Of a DNA stretch of 64,000 bases, positions 50,291 through 63,011 are shown piece after piece. Made by a program: the position numbers and the translations under genes. This stretch comes from Protula sp. h YS-2021 (lineage: Eukaryota > Annelida > Polychaeta > Sabellida > Serpulidae). Each line of letters starts with the position of its first letter. Position 1 is the first letter of the stretch. The stretch is taken from NCBI GenBank assembly GCA_949752745.1, contig OX457029.1, positions 18,060,615 through 18,124,614 of the forward strand, read 5' to 3'. Below the pieces are notes generated by a model. The model was not told the DNA's origin. It saw only the letters and a list, made by a program, of their open reading frames with translations, and searched no databases.

Positions 50291-50404
50291 ACCAGTTTTT
50301 CTCTATCATTTTTACCAACGGTGTCCAGAAGTCCCACGGGACTTTTAGACCCGGTATCCAGACAATCTCTTCTACAACCTACTCCCCTTCACACGTTTTC
50401 TCAC

Positions 50405-50737
50405 CGTTTTCCACACAACTAAGTTTTATGGTAGGATTAGTTCTGTAATCATCGGCTTGTGTTAATTCCACCCAATACGCTTCTATTTCCTCTGGATACA
50501 ATGCGTCGTCCTTGACCTTTGTTCCCGCGATCACCTCACTGGCGGAATAGGAAACAACCCAATACTCTTCTCCTTCGGAATTAACATCGAAATACAAGTA
50601 AATGGTTTTTTCCTCCGTGGCTTTCGTGTACAAAGGCCGATTCCAAGTCTTATTTTCGTGTAATGTAAAGACACCTTTGTTATCCGGGAAAGCCATGTCA
50701 CGGCCGTCAAGCTTCAGCATCGTACACGGAACGCGTT
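50405..50737 (-). CDS. Host exon with one extracellular-type repeat domain
   Basis: The 333-nt exon is bounded by a TTTCAG acceptor before 50737 and a GTGAG donor from 50404 and is symmetric in phase 1. The module reads KGVFTLHENKTWNRPLY, KTIYLYFDV, EEYWVVSYSAS, an acidic stretch, AYWVEL and KLSCVENG. It is the same domain as the two in the exon at 35832-36539 and probably belongs to the same - strand gene, with Polinton 2 and a LINE in the intron between. An alternative acceptor (ACAG before about 50755) would add a few codons. Confidence 0.6.
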
Positions 50738-50779
50738 CTGAAATAGGAAACAATCCTGTAACGTTCATGTTGAGCAATT

Positions 50780-51880
50780 AAAATTAAAACAGCTTATCAA
50801 TAGAGAAACTGTATTATAGGACAACAAGACAGGGGAAGGGGTTGCACAGACGCCAAATAATCGCCGTTGTAGAGACATCAAACTCACAACCAAAAACAGC
50901 CTCTTCGTGTTATCTCTCACTGGGAATGGTAGCCATGGCAGGTCATTTTGAAAATCGACCAAAACGACGACGAAAAATATGAGAATTTCAAGAGGACATT
51001 TTTGAAACATATTCATGGAAATCGACTTGATATATATTCTGCATGACCGGAAGACCCAAGGCATAATGACGGAGGGTGACCACACTATGACTGTCGCTGT
51101 CTCAATGGCGATTCTAGTTGAATATTTGCATCGGGTCTTCTACAACGTCGCTTCTGAACGTCCATATAGCGTTGGGAAATAAAAGTTCTTTCGCTTTCTA
51201 CTTGCAACCGTTACTCAACGTCAATTTAGACGTCAAATAATTGATCTCTATCCAACGTTGAAAGGCAAACGTTGTTTCAACTTCCTCAGACAACTAAAAT
51301 CCGACGTGACGTGCGACGTCAATTCAACGTCGATAGTTCAGAGAAATGTTTACTAAGCCCTCCCTCCTTACCGACCGGACCGAGTTATCCCAGCAAAAAA
51401 TCATTGAGGAAACGACATTGTATATCGAGAGACACCCATGGGCATTCCACCACACCCTGTCAATCATCGTGGCGTCATCAGACCCCTCCCCGCCAGGAGA
51501 GCAAAATTCCGCCAAATCAGCAAAAAAGCGGTATAAAAGCTGTATTGTTTCACTGATTTCAATCAAAATTTTACCGTTTGATCCAGTTTTATGTTCTAGA
51601 AGTGTGGTGGAATGTCCACTTTCCCCCTACTCGAGAGAATGGCATAGGATATCCACGGAACGACATGTAAGTCGAGGGAACGACATAGGACATCGATATC
51701 TATGGAACGAAATGGATGTCGAGGGAACGACAAACTGCTAAGCCTATTTGGCATAGGAAAATGGCACATGTATGGATGATAAGTATCGCAAAAAATTGTA
51801 ACAAGTCTTGTTGATCAGCACAACGTTTTGACCTTCAAATTTCAAAGTGACAATGGAATCAAAATATTTTGGAGCTTACT
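50780..51880. other. No confident gene; CAACGT-rich stretch
   Basis: A - frame near 51016-50921 has a signal-peptide-like start (FQKCPLEILIFFVVVLV) and could be an upstream exon, but the splice phase does not fit. Between 51.15 and 51.34 kb, CAACGTC/GACGTCA phrases recur. At 51.65-51.73 kb, GGAACGACAT repeats occur. Confidence 0.4.
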
Positions 51881-52240
51881 TTCATCCCTTTGGGCCTAAA
51901 CGACATAAATTAAGAGATGCTTCGTGATCTTGACCTTTTCAGTCTAAGGTCTGAAACCAGAATTTGGCCCCTCTCTCGAAAATTGTTATAGATCTGACTA
52001 TTTTGAGCTCATTTTCTGCGGTTTAGCCTTTAAAAAACAGAAGTAACTGAGTGACCATATCCTTTTCTATCATGGTCAAAGCGAAAACCGGAAGCTGACG
52101 ATTGGTGTAAACCGTTAGAATAAAAGTTATTTTGAACTAATGTGATCCTTTGGGCCTCAAAGACTCCCCGGTGACCTTGACCTTTTACATCAAGTCAAGA
52201 CTGGAAACCGAAAACTGACCAGTATCTAGAGAACTGTTAG
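51880..52240. repeat. Third block of the AGGTCA/GAAGTTGACC repeat family
   Basis: Diverged units with TGACCTTGACCTTTT, ACCGGAAGCTGACG and TTTTGAGCTCATTTTCTGC match the blocks at 13.56-13.74 and 14.64-15.48 kb. Confidence 0.6.
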
Positions 52241-53395
52241 AGAAACTCCATTCTATGTACGCTGTGAAGTAGTTAATTAGTGGGTTTGGGTAATACCCTT
52301 AAGTTAGGTGACATGATATCTGTATCCCGAATGCGGTACAATGTAGGATATAAATGCTTTGTGTGGTTTATCGAGGTGATCATACTATTTGGTCTAGTGG
52401 ATTTCTTTTCGCTTTATCCTTATTTATCCTTTTCACGCGATTAAAAAAAACTAGAAGCTCATTCCGCTAGCGAAATGTTAAACACTTGACAAACGCAAAA
52501 ATACTTCCTTCAATGGGTTATTTCTTGAATAATATATTGCAAAAAACACAGCTTAAATACGGTTGTTGTTGTTGTTGTTGGCTTAAAGTTTAATTGACTG
52601 ATAAGGCATACGCCTTGTTATCTATTTACGCAGTGAGAGCTCGCACAAAGCTCACTGAGCAAATGTGTATTCTGTGCTGTCGTTAAATGCTACGCATTTA
52701 CTTGCAAAAAATACACTCTTTTCACATGGCGTTTTAACAAAGAAAACGAAATCAATGACGAAAATAAAAAGTGACATGCACATGTTCAGATCAAGCTCTT
52801 CATAAGTCCCAAGTTTCATGGTCGTAGGGCCCATAGTGTCAGAGAAGAAGAAGACACAGAAAATCGGAAAAACTGTCAAGAAGAAAAAAAAGGACGAATT
52901 TTGCTCGCACAAATTCATATAACCCTTGTAAGCCAAAGGCTTGTCAAGTGTTAATTAGCACGAAACGTAAACATCCCACGTTTGATGGACATTGGCTAAG
53001 TCTTGTGAGGTCGAACAGACTTCGAACAGACAAAAGTCTGATAGACGGAGAGATCTCGACTCGTCTGGCAAGCGTAGAGCGTTAGTGAGAAAGCCTTCAA
53101 GTTTTGAAATGAAAAAAAAACATGTCACTCACAAACCTGACAAGGCCGCTGAAGTTGCAGTACACACCCACGACAACAAGTTTACTGACAACAGGTGAAC
53201 ACTGAAGAGCTTATCCATTAGTCTTTTGATAATCAACATTATATAAAAATGGAAGCTAACTGTAGCTTAATTCAAGTCAACCCGGAAACAAGCGGTTGCG
53301 CAGTAGCCTAATTATGCTGCTGGATGCGGTATGTATATACCCGGGAACAAGTTAAATTTAGCATAAACATGAGACAACCTTCAAAAACAAAAGAT
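52241..53395. other. No gene recognised
   Basis: Apart from a GTTGTTGTTGTTG run near 52.56 kb, the interval is without recognisable coding or repeat content. A 94-codon - frame (52652-52936) is hydrophobic and low complexity and is not accepted as a gene. Confidence 0.45.
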
Positions 53396-53399
53396 CAGA

Positions 53400-54560
53400 C
53401 TTGGCATGATGGCATGTTGTGTGTGCATGTCAGGGGCAGCTACAAGGTTGAGAGCGTGGGGGGGGGGGAGGAGGCACCAAATGCCATGTTGTGAGTCTGA
53501 TGTCAGGGGCGACTACAAGGCTGAAAAGTGGGGGGGGGGGGGGGGGGGGGAGGCACCAAATGCCATGTTGTGAGTTTGATGTCAGGGGCGACTACAAGGC
53601 TGAAAAGTGTGGAGGGGGGAGGGAAGGCACCAAATGCCATGTTGTGAGTTTGATGTCAGGGGCGACTACAAGGCTGAAAAGTGGGGGGGGGGGGGGTGGA
53701 GGGGAGGCACCAAATGCCATGTTGTGAGTTTGATGTCAGGGGCGACTACAAGGCTGAAAAGTGGGAGGGGGGAGGGGGGAAGGCACCAATTGCCATGTTG
53801 TGTGTGTGCTGTCAGGGGCGACTACAAGGTTGAAAAGTGGGGGGGGGGCACCAAATGCCATGAAATATGGGGGGGGGGGCATCAAATGCCATGTTGTGAG
53901 TCTGATGTCAGGGGCGACTACAAGGCTGAAAAGTGGGGGGCGGGGGCACCAAATGCCATGTTGTGAGTTTGATGTCGGGGGCGACTACAAGGCTGAAAAG
54001 TGGGGGGGGGGGGCACCAAATGCCATGTTGTGAGTTTGATGTCAGGGGGGACTACAAGGCTGAAAAGCGGGCGGGGGGAGAGGCACCAAATGCCATGTTG
54101 TGTGTGTCATGTCATGGGCGACTACAAGGCTGAAAAGTGGGGGGGGGGGGGGGGAGACACCAATTGCCATTTTGTGTGTGTGCTGTCAGGGGCGACTACA
54201 AGGCTTAAAAGTGGGGGGGGACACCAAATGCCATGTTGTGAGTTTGATGTCAGGGGCGACTACAAGGCTGAAAAGGGGGGGGGGGAGGCACCAAATGCCA
54301 TGTTGTGTGTGCCATGTCAGGGGCGGCTACAAGGCTGAAAAGTGGGGGGGGGGGAGGCACCAAATACCATGTTGTGAGTTTGATGTCAGTTCCGACTACA
54401 AAGCTGAAAAGTGGGGAGGGGAGGGGAGGCACCAAATGCCATTTTGTGAGTTTCATGTCAGGGGCGACTACAAGGCTGAAAAGCGGGCGGGGGGAGAGGC
54501 ACCAAATGCCATGTTGTGTGTCTCATGGGGCGGGGGAAGACACTAAAAATGCCATGTTGG
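53400..54560. repeat. G-tract minisatellite, about 15 units of 66-100 bp
   Basis: Each unit carries GGCACCAAATGCCATGTTGT, then GTCAGGGGCGACTACAAGG and CTGAAAAGTG followed by 6-19 Gs. Length differences come mainly from the G run. The many frames in it all come from the repeat. Confidence 0.97.
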
Positions 54561-57500
54561 TAAGCCAGTGATTGTAGAACTTAATATAATTTTAATAAAC
54601 GCCAGGTGAACACACCGGCATGTGGTTAATTATGGAGGTCGAAACAACGTCTTTTCTCAAACTTTAGGTAGATGTGGGTGGGTCGACATGAAGGGAATGC
54701 AACGCTGTATAGATATGACTGGTGTAATCCTCCTCCCCCACCCCGGCACCTTTTCACGGCTGGAAGAAAATAAAAATATTTTTAAAAAGTCCAAAAATGA
54801 AAACCGTTGAGTAGCTGAAATTACGTCATTTTTTGCTCTGCTAAAATGGGTAATTGCTCCTGTCGCAATTATTGCACGCAGTTATTGTTATTGGTTTACC
54901 GGTTCATGGATAGCTCAGGATTGGCAAACGGCTCAGCCAATCCATCGCTTTCTTTATTATCTGCATTGTCTGGAAACGCATTTCCCCTCTCATTATGGTA
55001 AAAGTTTTTGGTGAAGAAAGGGACGTGCTCACAGTGAAAAATAAAAAAGTTATAGTCGTTTGTTCTCAATGTATGTACAGTAAAATAACTTTTATTAAAA
55101 TAACGGTTATCTTTAATTTCCCACCACATCCACCCAATAAATCTGTGCTTGTATGTTCAGGTGGAATGGTGGAATTTATATGTACAATGCTGTTTAAAAT
55201 GTGAATTTTCAATAAAAAATATTCCGCCAAACGAAGGAGCAGTTGTATTCTCTTTTCTATAGTCTGTCGCATTGTTTTTAAAACAGCGCACAAACGTTTC
55301 ATCATAAACGTCATCTTTCAGCGAAAAAGTAATTACTCTCAAACTAAAACGAAATGCTTGAAATCCCCAGTAAAGGGGAGGGGCGGGGGTAAGTAAACTG
55401 TCTCGGGCCAGGAGAAGTACAGTACATTATCTGTCCTCGGTCAGGGATTAAATTCTGTCTTCTTCCCTTACCCGATACATCAGAAAAATCTTAATTCACC
55501 GTGGTCACCCTCTAGTCCAAGAATGCCCCGCCAAGAGGACATCCGACTTTGGAAATGAATTAATTGAATACTAATGTATGTTTTCCAGAAGCAAGTGAGG
55601 AAAACGTGCCATCTGCTAAATTCTAAATATTTTACCTTTTCATTACTGTTTTTCGTGGTTTCCATTTCTATTGATCGATATTTTAGCCTTTTTCTGTCAT
55701 CTATTTTGGTTGTCTTTAAGGTTTTCAAGGTATGGAAGAACATGCTATTAAGTATATGAGGAGGCCTCAATGGTCCTGGCATCCTTTTCCACTAGGTTAT
55801 TCCAGTGCCTCTAGTCGTATCAGTCCATCGGAGGACCGATACGGGCAATGTCGCACGAAGCAGTGTTCAGATGTGTGAAAAGGTGACAAGGTGCGTCTGT
55901 GTGTATACATCATACATCAGGTTGGCTCACAGAAATGCTCAAAAGTTATTTGAGTTTGTACACATTACTTCACGTGTTATTTTGTATGAAACATTACATT
56001 TGTTATGAGTGAAAAACACCATTATATAAACTATGCATTTAATTTTTACTTTTATTTGTTTTTAATGTGAGTTTCCTTTTGTTTAGGTTTGGTTATATAA
56101 TGGATAAAAGAACAGTTACCCATATTCGTTTTAGTTGAAACTTAGCTCATAGAAATGTGCATAAAGATGTGCACAAGTTCACAGAAATGTGCATAGAAAT
56201 ATCCGTTATTTAAGTATGCATATATTGTTTTCACGTAATATTTTTATTTGGGATTAATCGTAAGTGGATGAAACTTTACACTAGTTATGAATAAAAAGTT
56301 GTAATTTATGTAGAAAGGAAGCTATTATTGATGCTACAGTGTGTGAAAGCTGTGATTTATGGGTTTATAGAACACCAAATTCTCAAAGAAAGATATAAAA
56401 ACAAGTAGTCCGTACTCCCATTATTATTACCATTATTGCAGTAAAGTATTTCCTTTCTCGGATTTAAAAGATGATTTTTTTATACGAATTCTTTCACTGA
56501 CCTCAGAGAAAATGTATAGAGTCAATGTAGTTCCTTTACCACGTGTTGATATATCGGACAACTGTGTTGGTGATTGGGAATCTGGCGTAGATCCAGACTC
56601 TAATTTGTATCATTTATTTAATTTTGAATGCATATATTATACTGATTAGAACTTTAAAATCGCCCGTTGCCACATCATTCTAGCTGCTACGCAATCATCC
56701 TCAGGTCCCAATGTCGAAGATGGTACATAAAACTAGAAAGAAGGTATTTACTCGTGTCTTGGGATCATTTTGGATAGGTGTCGAGAAAGGTAGCAACTGA
56801 TTTTTTATTGTTTTAACATTAACGACCTTGTTTATTAATTTTTGGTTTTATAAGGAGTTGGGTAATGTGTTTTAGCCTTGTATAAAAAGAACATTTTTGG
56901 CAAATAAACTGAGTCAGTTTTGACTGAAGTCAGCATGAGAAAAATAGGTCAGATATGTACATGAGATGTGATGAAAAGGGGTCCAGGAAGAACTCAAAGG
57001 ACATTTAAAGTTATAACCAAATAAGTCACAAATGAGCGAGACGTTTTTCACAAGTCGGTTTTCTGTTCTAAAGGTGTGTTGAGCCTTTGCAGCCGGGCAA
57101 AAATGTGGAATACGTGCAAACGGTGTAGAAGTTAAAATGGCTTTGCTGCACGAAAATTAAGAAGGCCTGTCCATGCGCTGTTCTTTCCAAAGTTGCTTTT
57201 GAGTTCTCATAAACTTTATAATTGCTGGGAAAAATCCAAAATACAGGCTGGTGGCCATTTGGATTTTCTAATCAGTCTCAAAACTAACTCCAAGTGGGCT
57301 TTTGAAATGATGTCGTTGAATTTATGCCACTTGCAAAATAAAAATGACATGTGGTCATCCATATATCAAATATCACGGGAAATAGATTATCCTTGACGGA
57401 CAGGAGGACAAAACCCAAATCTATGGTCATTTTCCTGGGCTAGCCACATTTTTAAAGCAAAAATCCATCTTATATACACTGATTGATAAAATAGCACTTG

Positions 57501-60350
57501 AACAAATTACAAGATATCAGTAAAAACTGAAAACGGTTTAGGAGGTATGACCACCGCAAGAACACTTCCAGAGGCAGCCACTTTTTTGTCGTAATGTGAC
57601 CATTCGCTCGTATGGTGAACAGGCTTCTAAATACGAACACCACTAAATCAAGACACATTGTAATAACGATAGCGATATTAAGTTAGAAGTCGCATTTAAA
57701 TTAAGACCACTGTCGGGACGGACCAAAAGGAGTCTGCGCTTACAGGTGATTTTGCGTAAAAGTGCTCTTCAATATCAGAGCGAATTTCAAGAAGGTCATA
57801 AAAACGTCTTAATTCGGGAGTGGGGGTTCTTACTTCCGAGGTGGTATTTCCGATAGGCCCTAAAACTGTCATAAATAAAATATATGTAAACCAATCATAC
57901 CAATGTGAACTTCAAATATCACGACAGAAACACCATCCATGTGTAATCTTTGCTCACGGTCAACGGTATTAAAGCCAAAGCCCCAATGAAATATCCGTAC
58001 ATAAAGAACAATATTGTGTTTGAACAAGATAGATTTGTTATAATACTGAGAACAATTCTACTAATGCTACACTAATGCACTAATGACTGCTTTGCCAATC
58101 GCTACGCCGTTATATTCTGCGCGAGTTTGTGGGTGATACCAAAGCCACTGGAGTTCACCATAAAGGAAGCATATGCCAAGCAAATTAACACGAAAGGCTT
58201 TTTTCGCAGCAGTGTCTTCTCTGGGCCCATTTCTCGGTATTGAAATCACTGCCTATTACGTATTTCTGTCTTTTCGCCTTTGTGAAGGTGATTTAAACCC
58301 ATACTCCGCAATCCATTGACTGGAGAACCAATGGTACTACCCAAACTAAGATCTGCCATTGCAGTGAAAGGCTCGATTGTGCTTGAACTGTTGCTGTTGA
58401 TGTAAAGCATGCACAGTCCAAGGTCTGTAAACAGCCGACCGGTCAGCCGTGAAAATTTATTTGTGGCGTGTAAAAGAGTAACATCAGAAACTTGTTCTTT
58501 TTAACTGCAAAGGATGCTATCAAATACGCTTTAGGAAAATTATGTGGGAAAATAAAAGTATAATAAATAATAGCTGAACCATTTTTGATCGGGATGAGGC
58601 AGTGGAGTTGCATTCCTTAAATTGCAAAGGAGAGTGGGGCCGACAATGGTCGCGAATTTATAAAATGGAAGAGTAACCGATGAAATAATCTAATATTTTT
58701 GAAATTTTTCAATTCTTTACCTATTTCTTAATTATTTATTATTTTTTATTCGAAGATAAGGTTCTTATGTGAAAGTCGTGTCACCGCCAAAAGATTCAAT
58801 TTATTTCCGATTTAAATTACCTTGCCGTAGACGAGAAGTAATTTATTATTTTTCCTGGTCTTAATTCATATTATCTTCTTGCATGTTAGTAAATACATAT
58901 TATAAATAATTCTTTTTCGTGTGAGATATTTTCTTGTCCTATGAAGTTTTGCTTGATATACAACTATTTTCTGAGAAATTGTTGGGTCTCATTTGTGCTA
59001 ATATCTTCCTTTTGACCCAAATTTTTCCTCATAGTACAACAAGTAAGTTTCTCAAAGCACTACAACAACTTCTCAAACATAACTCATAGTTAACTCAAAG
59101 GTCGGTTAACTTATTCCGGTTGAGCTGGGTGTTTGGGGACATAATTGACACTTAATCGCCGTGAATAGCATTTTAAACTTTGGTTTAACTGGTGCAGTAG
59201 ACTGTTTGGTTAACTAACAAGTCAATTTTTCCGGTTAAGTGTAGAGTTAACCGTACGGTAATCTCATCTCCTGTTTAGGCTGTACCACTTTACATAAACC
59301 ACTAATGAATAAGGTGCAGAAAAACAGTTCTAACACCTTTTCTGGCAGATATTTCAAATTTTACGAAATATAAAGCTTAACCTGCCTCTCTTATTTGCAG
59401 CCCTTTTGCCATTTACTATAATGATAAAACAGCTGTTTTACTGCTGCAACCAGAAATGGCTTTTACAGTATATGCTAACAACATAAAAAATTTCATGTAC
59501 TGGACGAAAAATATGTTGTATTTTCGATTCCGATTCTGGAATCGATTAATCGTCACTGGAGGCTCCTGATTAATCGATTCCAAAACCTGGGTTAAATTCT
59601 CGGCACATTATCGCCAAGCGGAGACATTTTGTCCCAGATTTCTTTCGTATACGACTTCACACAGCCGACTTCACACAGCAAGACAAATACAACGCACCAG
59701 TTGTCATAGCACATGAACTGTTGTATAATAACAAATAAATACACTTGCGGTGTGATTATGCATAAACTATACATTTGGACATTTAGTTAGTTATTTTGTA
59801 CCACTTTTGAATATAGAGAAAAGGAATAACGAATGAATGACCTAAGATTGTTTGGGTCATGCCTGGCACTGGTTGTTTAACTTGATGAAAACAGGATATC
59901 TTTTCGTTAATTCTGAAGTTTTTTAATACTCAAACCGTTTTTATTAATGTTAGTTACAAAGGTGTAACTTATTATTTCAAAGGTTGTGAAAGAATTTTTG
60001 TTGAAGAGTCTGGACTTCGATACAACCCACTTCAAAAGCTTACAGATAAATAAACAAATGTTCTCCAGACCTTAAAGGATGCAACTTTTAGCTGATTAAA
60101 TATAGCTCATGTAATTCTTTAGCTATAAGTCGGCTAGCATACCCAGTTTTAAGAATGCATCTATTCCCCAGGATGTTTCGCATTATTATTTTTATCTAAA
60201 ACCTCAATTTTGAGTATTTTGTGTTCAGCTCATGCATGTCATACTCGACAGAAACGTAACAGTGTTCGCCTTCACTAGTTCCCCAAATCCAAGCCTCGTG
60301 ATATTATTTTTTTTTGTGTTCTCTTTCTTAAAACATCAAAAGAAAGAACA
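54561..60350. other. Long interval without recognisable genes
   Basis: No domain, RNA gene, transposon end or strong repeat was found on either strand. Frames are short and compositionally AT-driven. It may be intron or intergenic DNA. Confidence 0.45.
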
Positions 60351-60357
60351 TAATTTT

Positions 60358-60556
60358 CTTTATATACACGCTGAATTTAATGACACATCTCTTTGTTCGT
60401 TGTGGTCCTTCCACTATCTGGTCTTTATATGGACGCTGAATTTAATGACAAACCTCTTTGTTTGTTGTGCTTCTCCGACTATTTGGCCTTTATATAAACG
60501 CTGAATTTAAAGACACACCTCTTTGTTCATTGCGCTCCCCCGACTACCTGGTATTT
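60358..60556. repeat. ~66-bp tandem repeat, three copies
   Basis: TTTATATAnACGCTGAATTTAA, then GACAnACCTCTTTGTTnnTTG and a C-rich CTnCGACTA(C/T)(C/T)TGG recur three times. Confidence 0.85.
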
Positions 60557-62078
60557 CGAACAAAGAAGAAACAAATTCGAGATTTTGTGAAATGTTCAGG
60601 TACAGTGTAAACTAACCATCTAAATATCACCTGAGATTCAAATCCATTTCGTTCATGAGTGCATTACTATCATCAACATCGCAGACGAACGTTTGCGTGT
60701 GAGTAATCTGAGATGAGACCACTATGCTCTATTTTTAGCGGTATTTCAAGCGAAATTATTGGCTAAATTTTTAGTTTTGATTGCTGCTTGAGGTGTTTCT
60801 GGATTTCTTTACCAAGACAGATTCTTTAAATATCTGTAATATATAGTTTCTAAATATCTAATTTTCTTATAAATAATTATTTCTCTGTATTCTTTCTGTT
60901 GCTTCTAAGACAAATTGTTAATGGCTTAAAGCCGCCTTCTCATTGAGATACGTTCAATATCTTTTAGGTTGTTAAGGCTCCATCAAAAGTGTTTTCCCCA
61001 TTCAATTTAGAGTATGAAAGGTTTTCTAGCTTTTCATATACAGATGCAGTTGTACTAAGTACGTATACAGTATGGACTGCAAAGTATCTGAACTTGTCAT
61101 AGTCTGTTTTAGATTTGTGCCCGAGTTATTTCAAGATTCGCACGATACTCTTGGCATACTATCACTGTCGTATGTTGCTACAACCTATTTGTAAGGTATT
61201 ATTTACATTTGTTGTTATATCAAAGTGAAAGATATAGTGTGGCGCGTTACCTATGGTAAGGTTTGGCACAGAATTAATCGGTGTTATTTAGTTCTTTTGA
61301 AAGTCAAAACCATTACAGTGAAAGGTTTAAGCAGTAAATACCTGCCAGATATTTGTGGTACTCCATACTGAATTGATCCTATCAATCCTGCTATCGATTT
61401 ATTTGAATAAAAACAGTCGTTAAAATATATATAAAACTCTGAAAACACTACCCAATTAAATCCCAAAATTACATTGACCAAAACCAAAGCAAACCAAGCA
61501 TTGCGACGACACTGTTTGGCTTTGTATTGTTTTTGTATGGTCATCTTGTGGAATTTGAGAATGCGCTGAGCTTTCGTGATGTTCACTGATTGCAAACCTT
61601 GTGAATTTTAAATTATGTGAAATCTAAGTTTTTTCTAACTTTGCTTTAAAACAATGTTCTATAACACAATCCAGACGCTCAGTTTGATTAAGCTTAAGAC
61701 TAATTTACCCGTTAAAATTTACATATATCATAAGTATCTGTCAGAATATAGAATTTTGCATTTTTGGGTCGATTTGTGTATGTTGTTATCAGAATTGTTG
61801 TTGCGGGATTAATTGTAAAGTTTTGGTGACTTCGTAGTCATACCGCTCATATATGTAACTTTTTAAGGCTTTCGGTATGTTTGAATACCATTTTTTAAAT
61901 TTTTGTTAAAAGTTGTGGATAAACGTGTGAATTTGGCTTTTTGTGAAGTATTTTGCATCATAGTTCGTTGCTGTGCATTGTACTTTCAATACGCACTGAT
62001 ATTGTAAGGCATTAGTTTTTAAATCTTAAGATTTGTCAAATTATAGAATTTTTTTTACTAAAAGGAAGCGAAATTTTC
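60557..62078. other. No gene recognised
   Basis: AT-rich. The - frame at 61284-61595 has no known motif. Confidence 0.4.
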
Positions 62079-62966
62079 TGTCACGTGGTTCTGTGTATCC
62101 AATAGTATTGTTGAGTGTAATTCTCTTCCCGAATGTAAATATTTACCTTTACGACGGGGAGGTAAAGTACCCAACAACGGCATGAAAACAAACGAAATGT
62201 AAACAAAAAAGCTGTGATGTGATTGGACAATAATTTTGGAGGGAAACGTTCCTATTGGCAAACTTTCGGCACCCTCATGAAGGTATATAAGGCAGGCAGC
62301 CGCAGGGTTCGAGGCACTCGGTTTCCATAAATTCTAGAAGGCAGAAGGAGACCAGTTTAGATACAAAATTTGGCGGGAAAATTGAAATAGCGTTCAAGTA
62401 AAAAGTGTTTATAGGAAAACTGTTGTGTGAAAACTAGATGGTATCGAGTAAATTGAATCAGATACTGGATAGAACCGAGCGAAATTGGCAAAAGGGTGAT
62501 AAAGTGTAAATAAATTTAAAGTTGGAATAAATATTAAGAACACTCAGTTGCTAAGAAGGGAATAACTGCATACTGTGGATGTTGTGAATTGTATCGACAA
62601 TAAAACAGAGTATGAATATCTGGATATTTATTTGACTAGCACAACCAAGATATATAAAAAAGAAGTAATACGATAACTTCGAGAAAAATAGAGAATCGCA
62701 TTAAACAAAATAAATAAATATTAAGAACACTCAGCTGCTAAGAAGGAAATAACTGCATACTGTGGATGTTGTGAATTGTATCGACAATAAAACAGAGTAT
62801 GAATATCTGGATATTTATTTGACTAGCACAACCAAGATATATAAAAAAGAAGTAATACGATAACTTCGAGAAAAATAGAGAATCGCATTAAACAAAATAA
62901 AATACGACCACTCCGTGATAAAAGTCATTGACACCTTAAGCGATAACCCGCTGCTAGACTTTGACA
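62079..62966 (+). repeat. 5' LTR (888 bp)
   Basis: Starts TGTCACGTGG and ends CTTTGACA, giving perfect 5-bp terminal inverted repeats. A TATATAA at 62284-62290 followed by GGCAGGCAGCCGC marks the promoter; AATAAA near 62599 and again about 187 bp later mark poly(A) signals. The element boundary cannot be checked without the 3' LTR. Confidence 0.75.
62533..62905. repeat. 187-bp tandem duplication inside the LTR
   Basis: ATTAAGAACACTCAG begins at 62533 and at 62720 and the following ~180 bp are almost identical. The R/U5 part, with its AATAAA, is therefore doubled. Confidence 0.9.
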
Positions 62967-62969
62967 AAT

Positions 62970-62987
62970 TGGGGGCTCGTCCAGGAT
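62970..62987 (+). promoter_or_regulatory. Primer-binding site complementary to tRNA-Pro
   Basis: TGGGGGCTCGTCCAGGAT matches 17 of 18 positions of the tRNA-Pro type primer-binding site. It starts three bases after the LTR end, as expected for first-strand priming. Confidence 0.8.
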
Positions 62988-63011
62988 AGATCGCGACAAG
63001 GTTACAACATC

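Noticed and set aside
50921..51016. Signal-peptide exon for the host mosaic gene
   Set aside because: The hydrophobic start looks right, but the only donor (GTGAGA at 50920) is phase 0 whereas the next exon starts in phase 1.
52652..52936. 94-codon hydrophobic - frame
   Set aside because: Poly-Phe and low complexity, no motif, and no neighbouring gene.
53491..54571. Series of Gly-rich frames of up to 148 codons
   Set aside because: All come from the G-tract minisatellite and have no start context or homologues.
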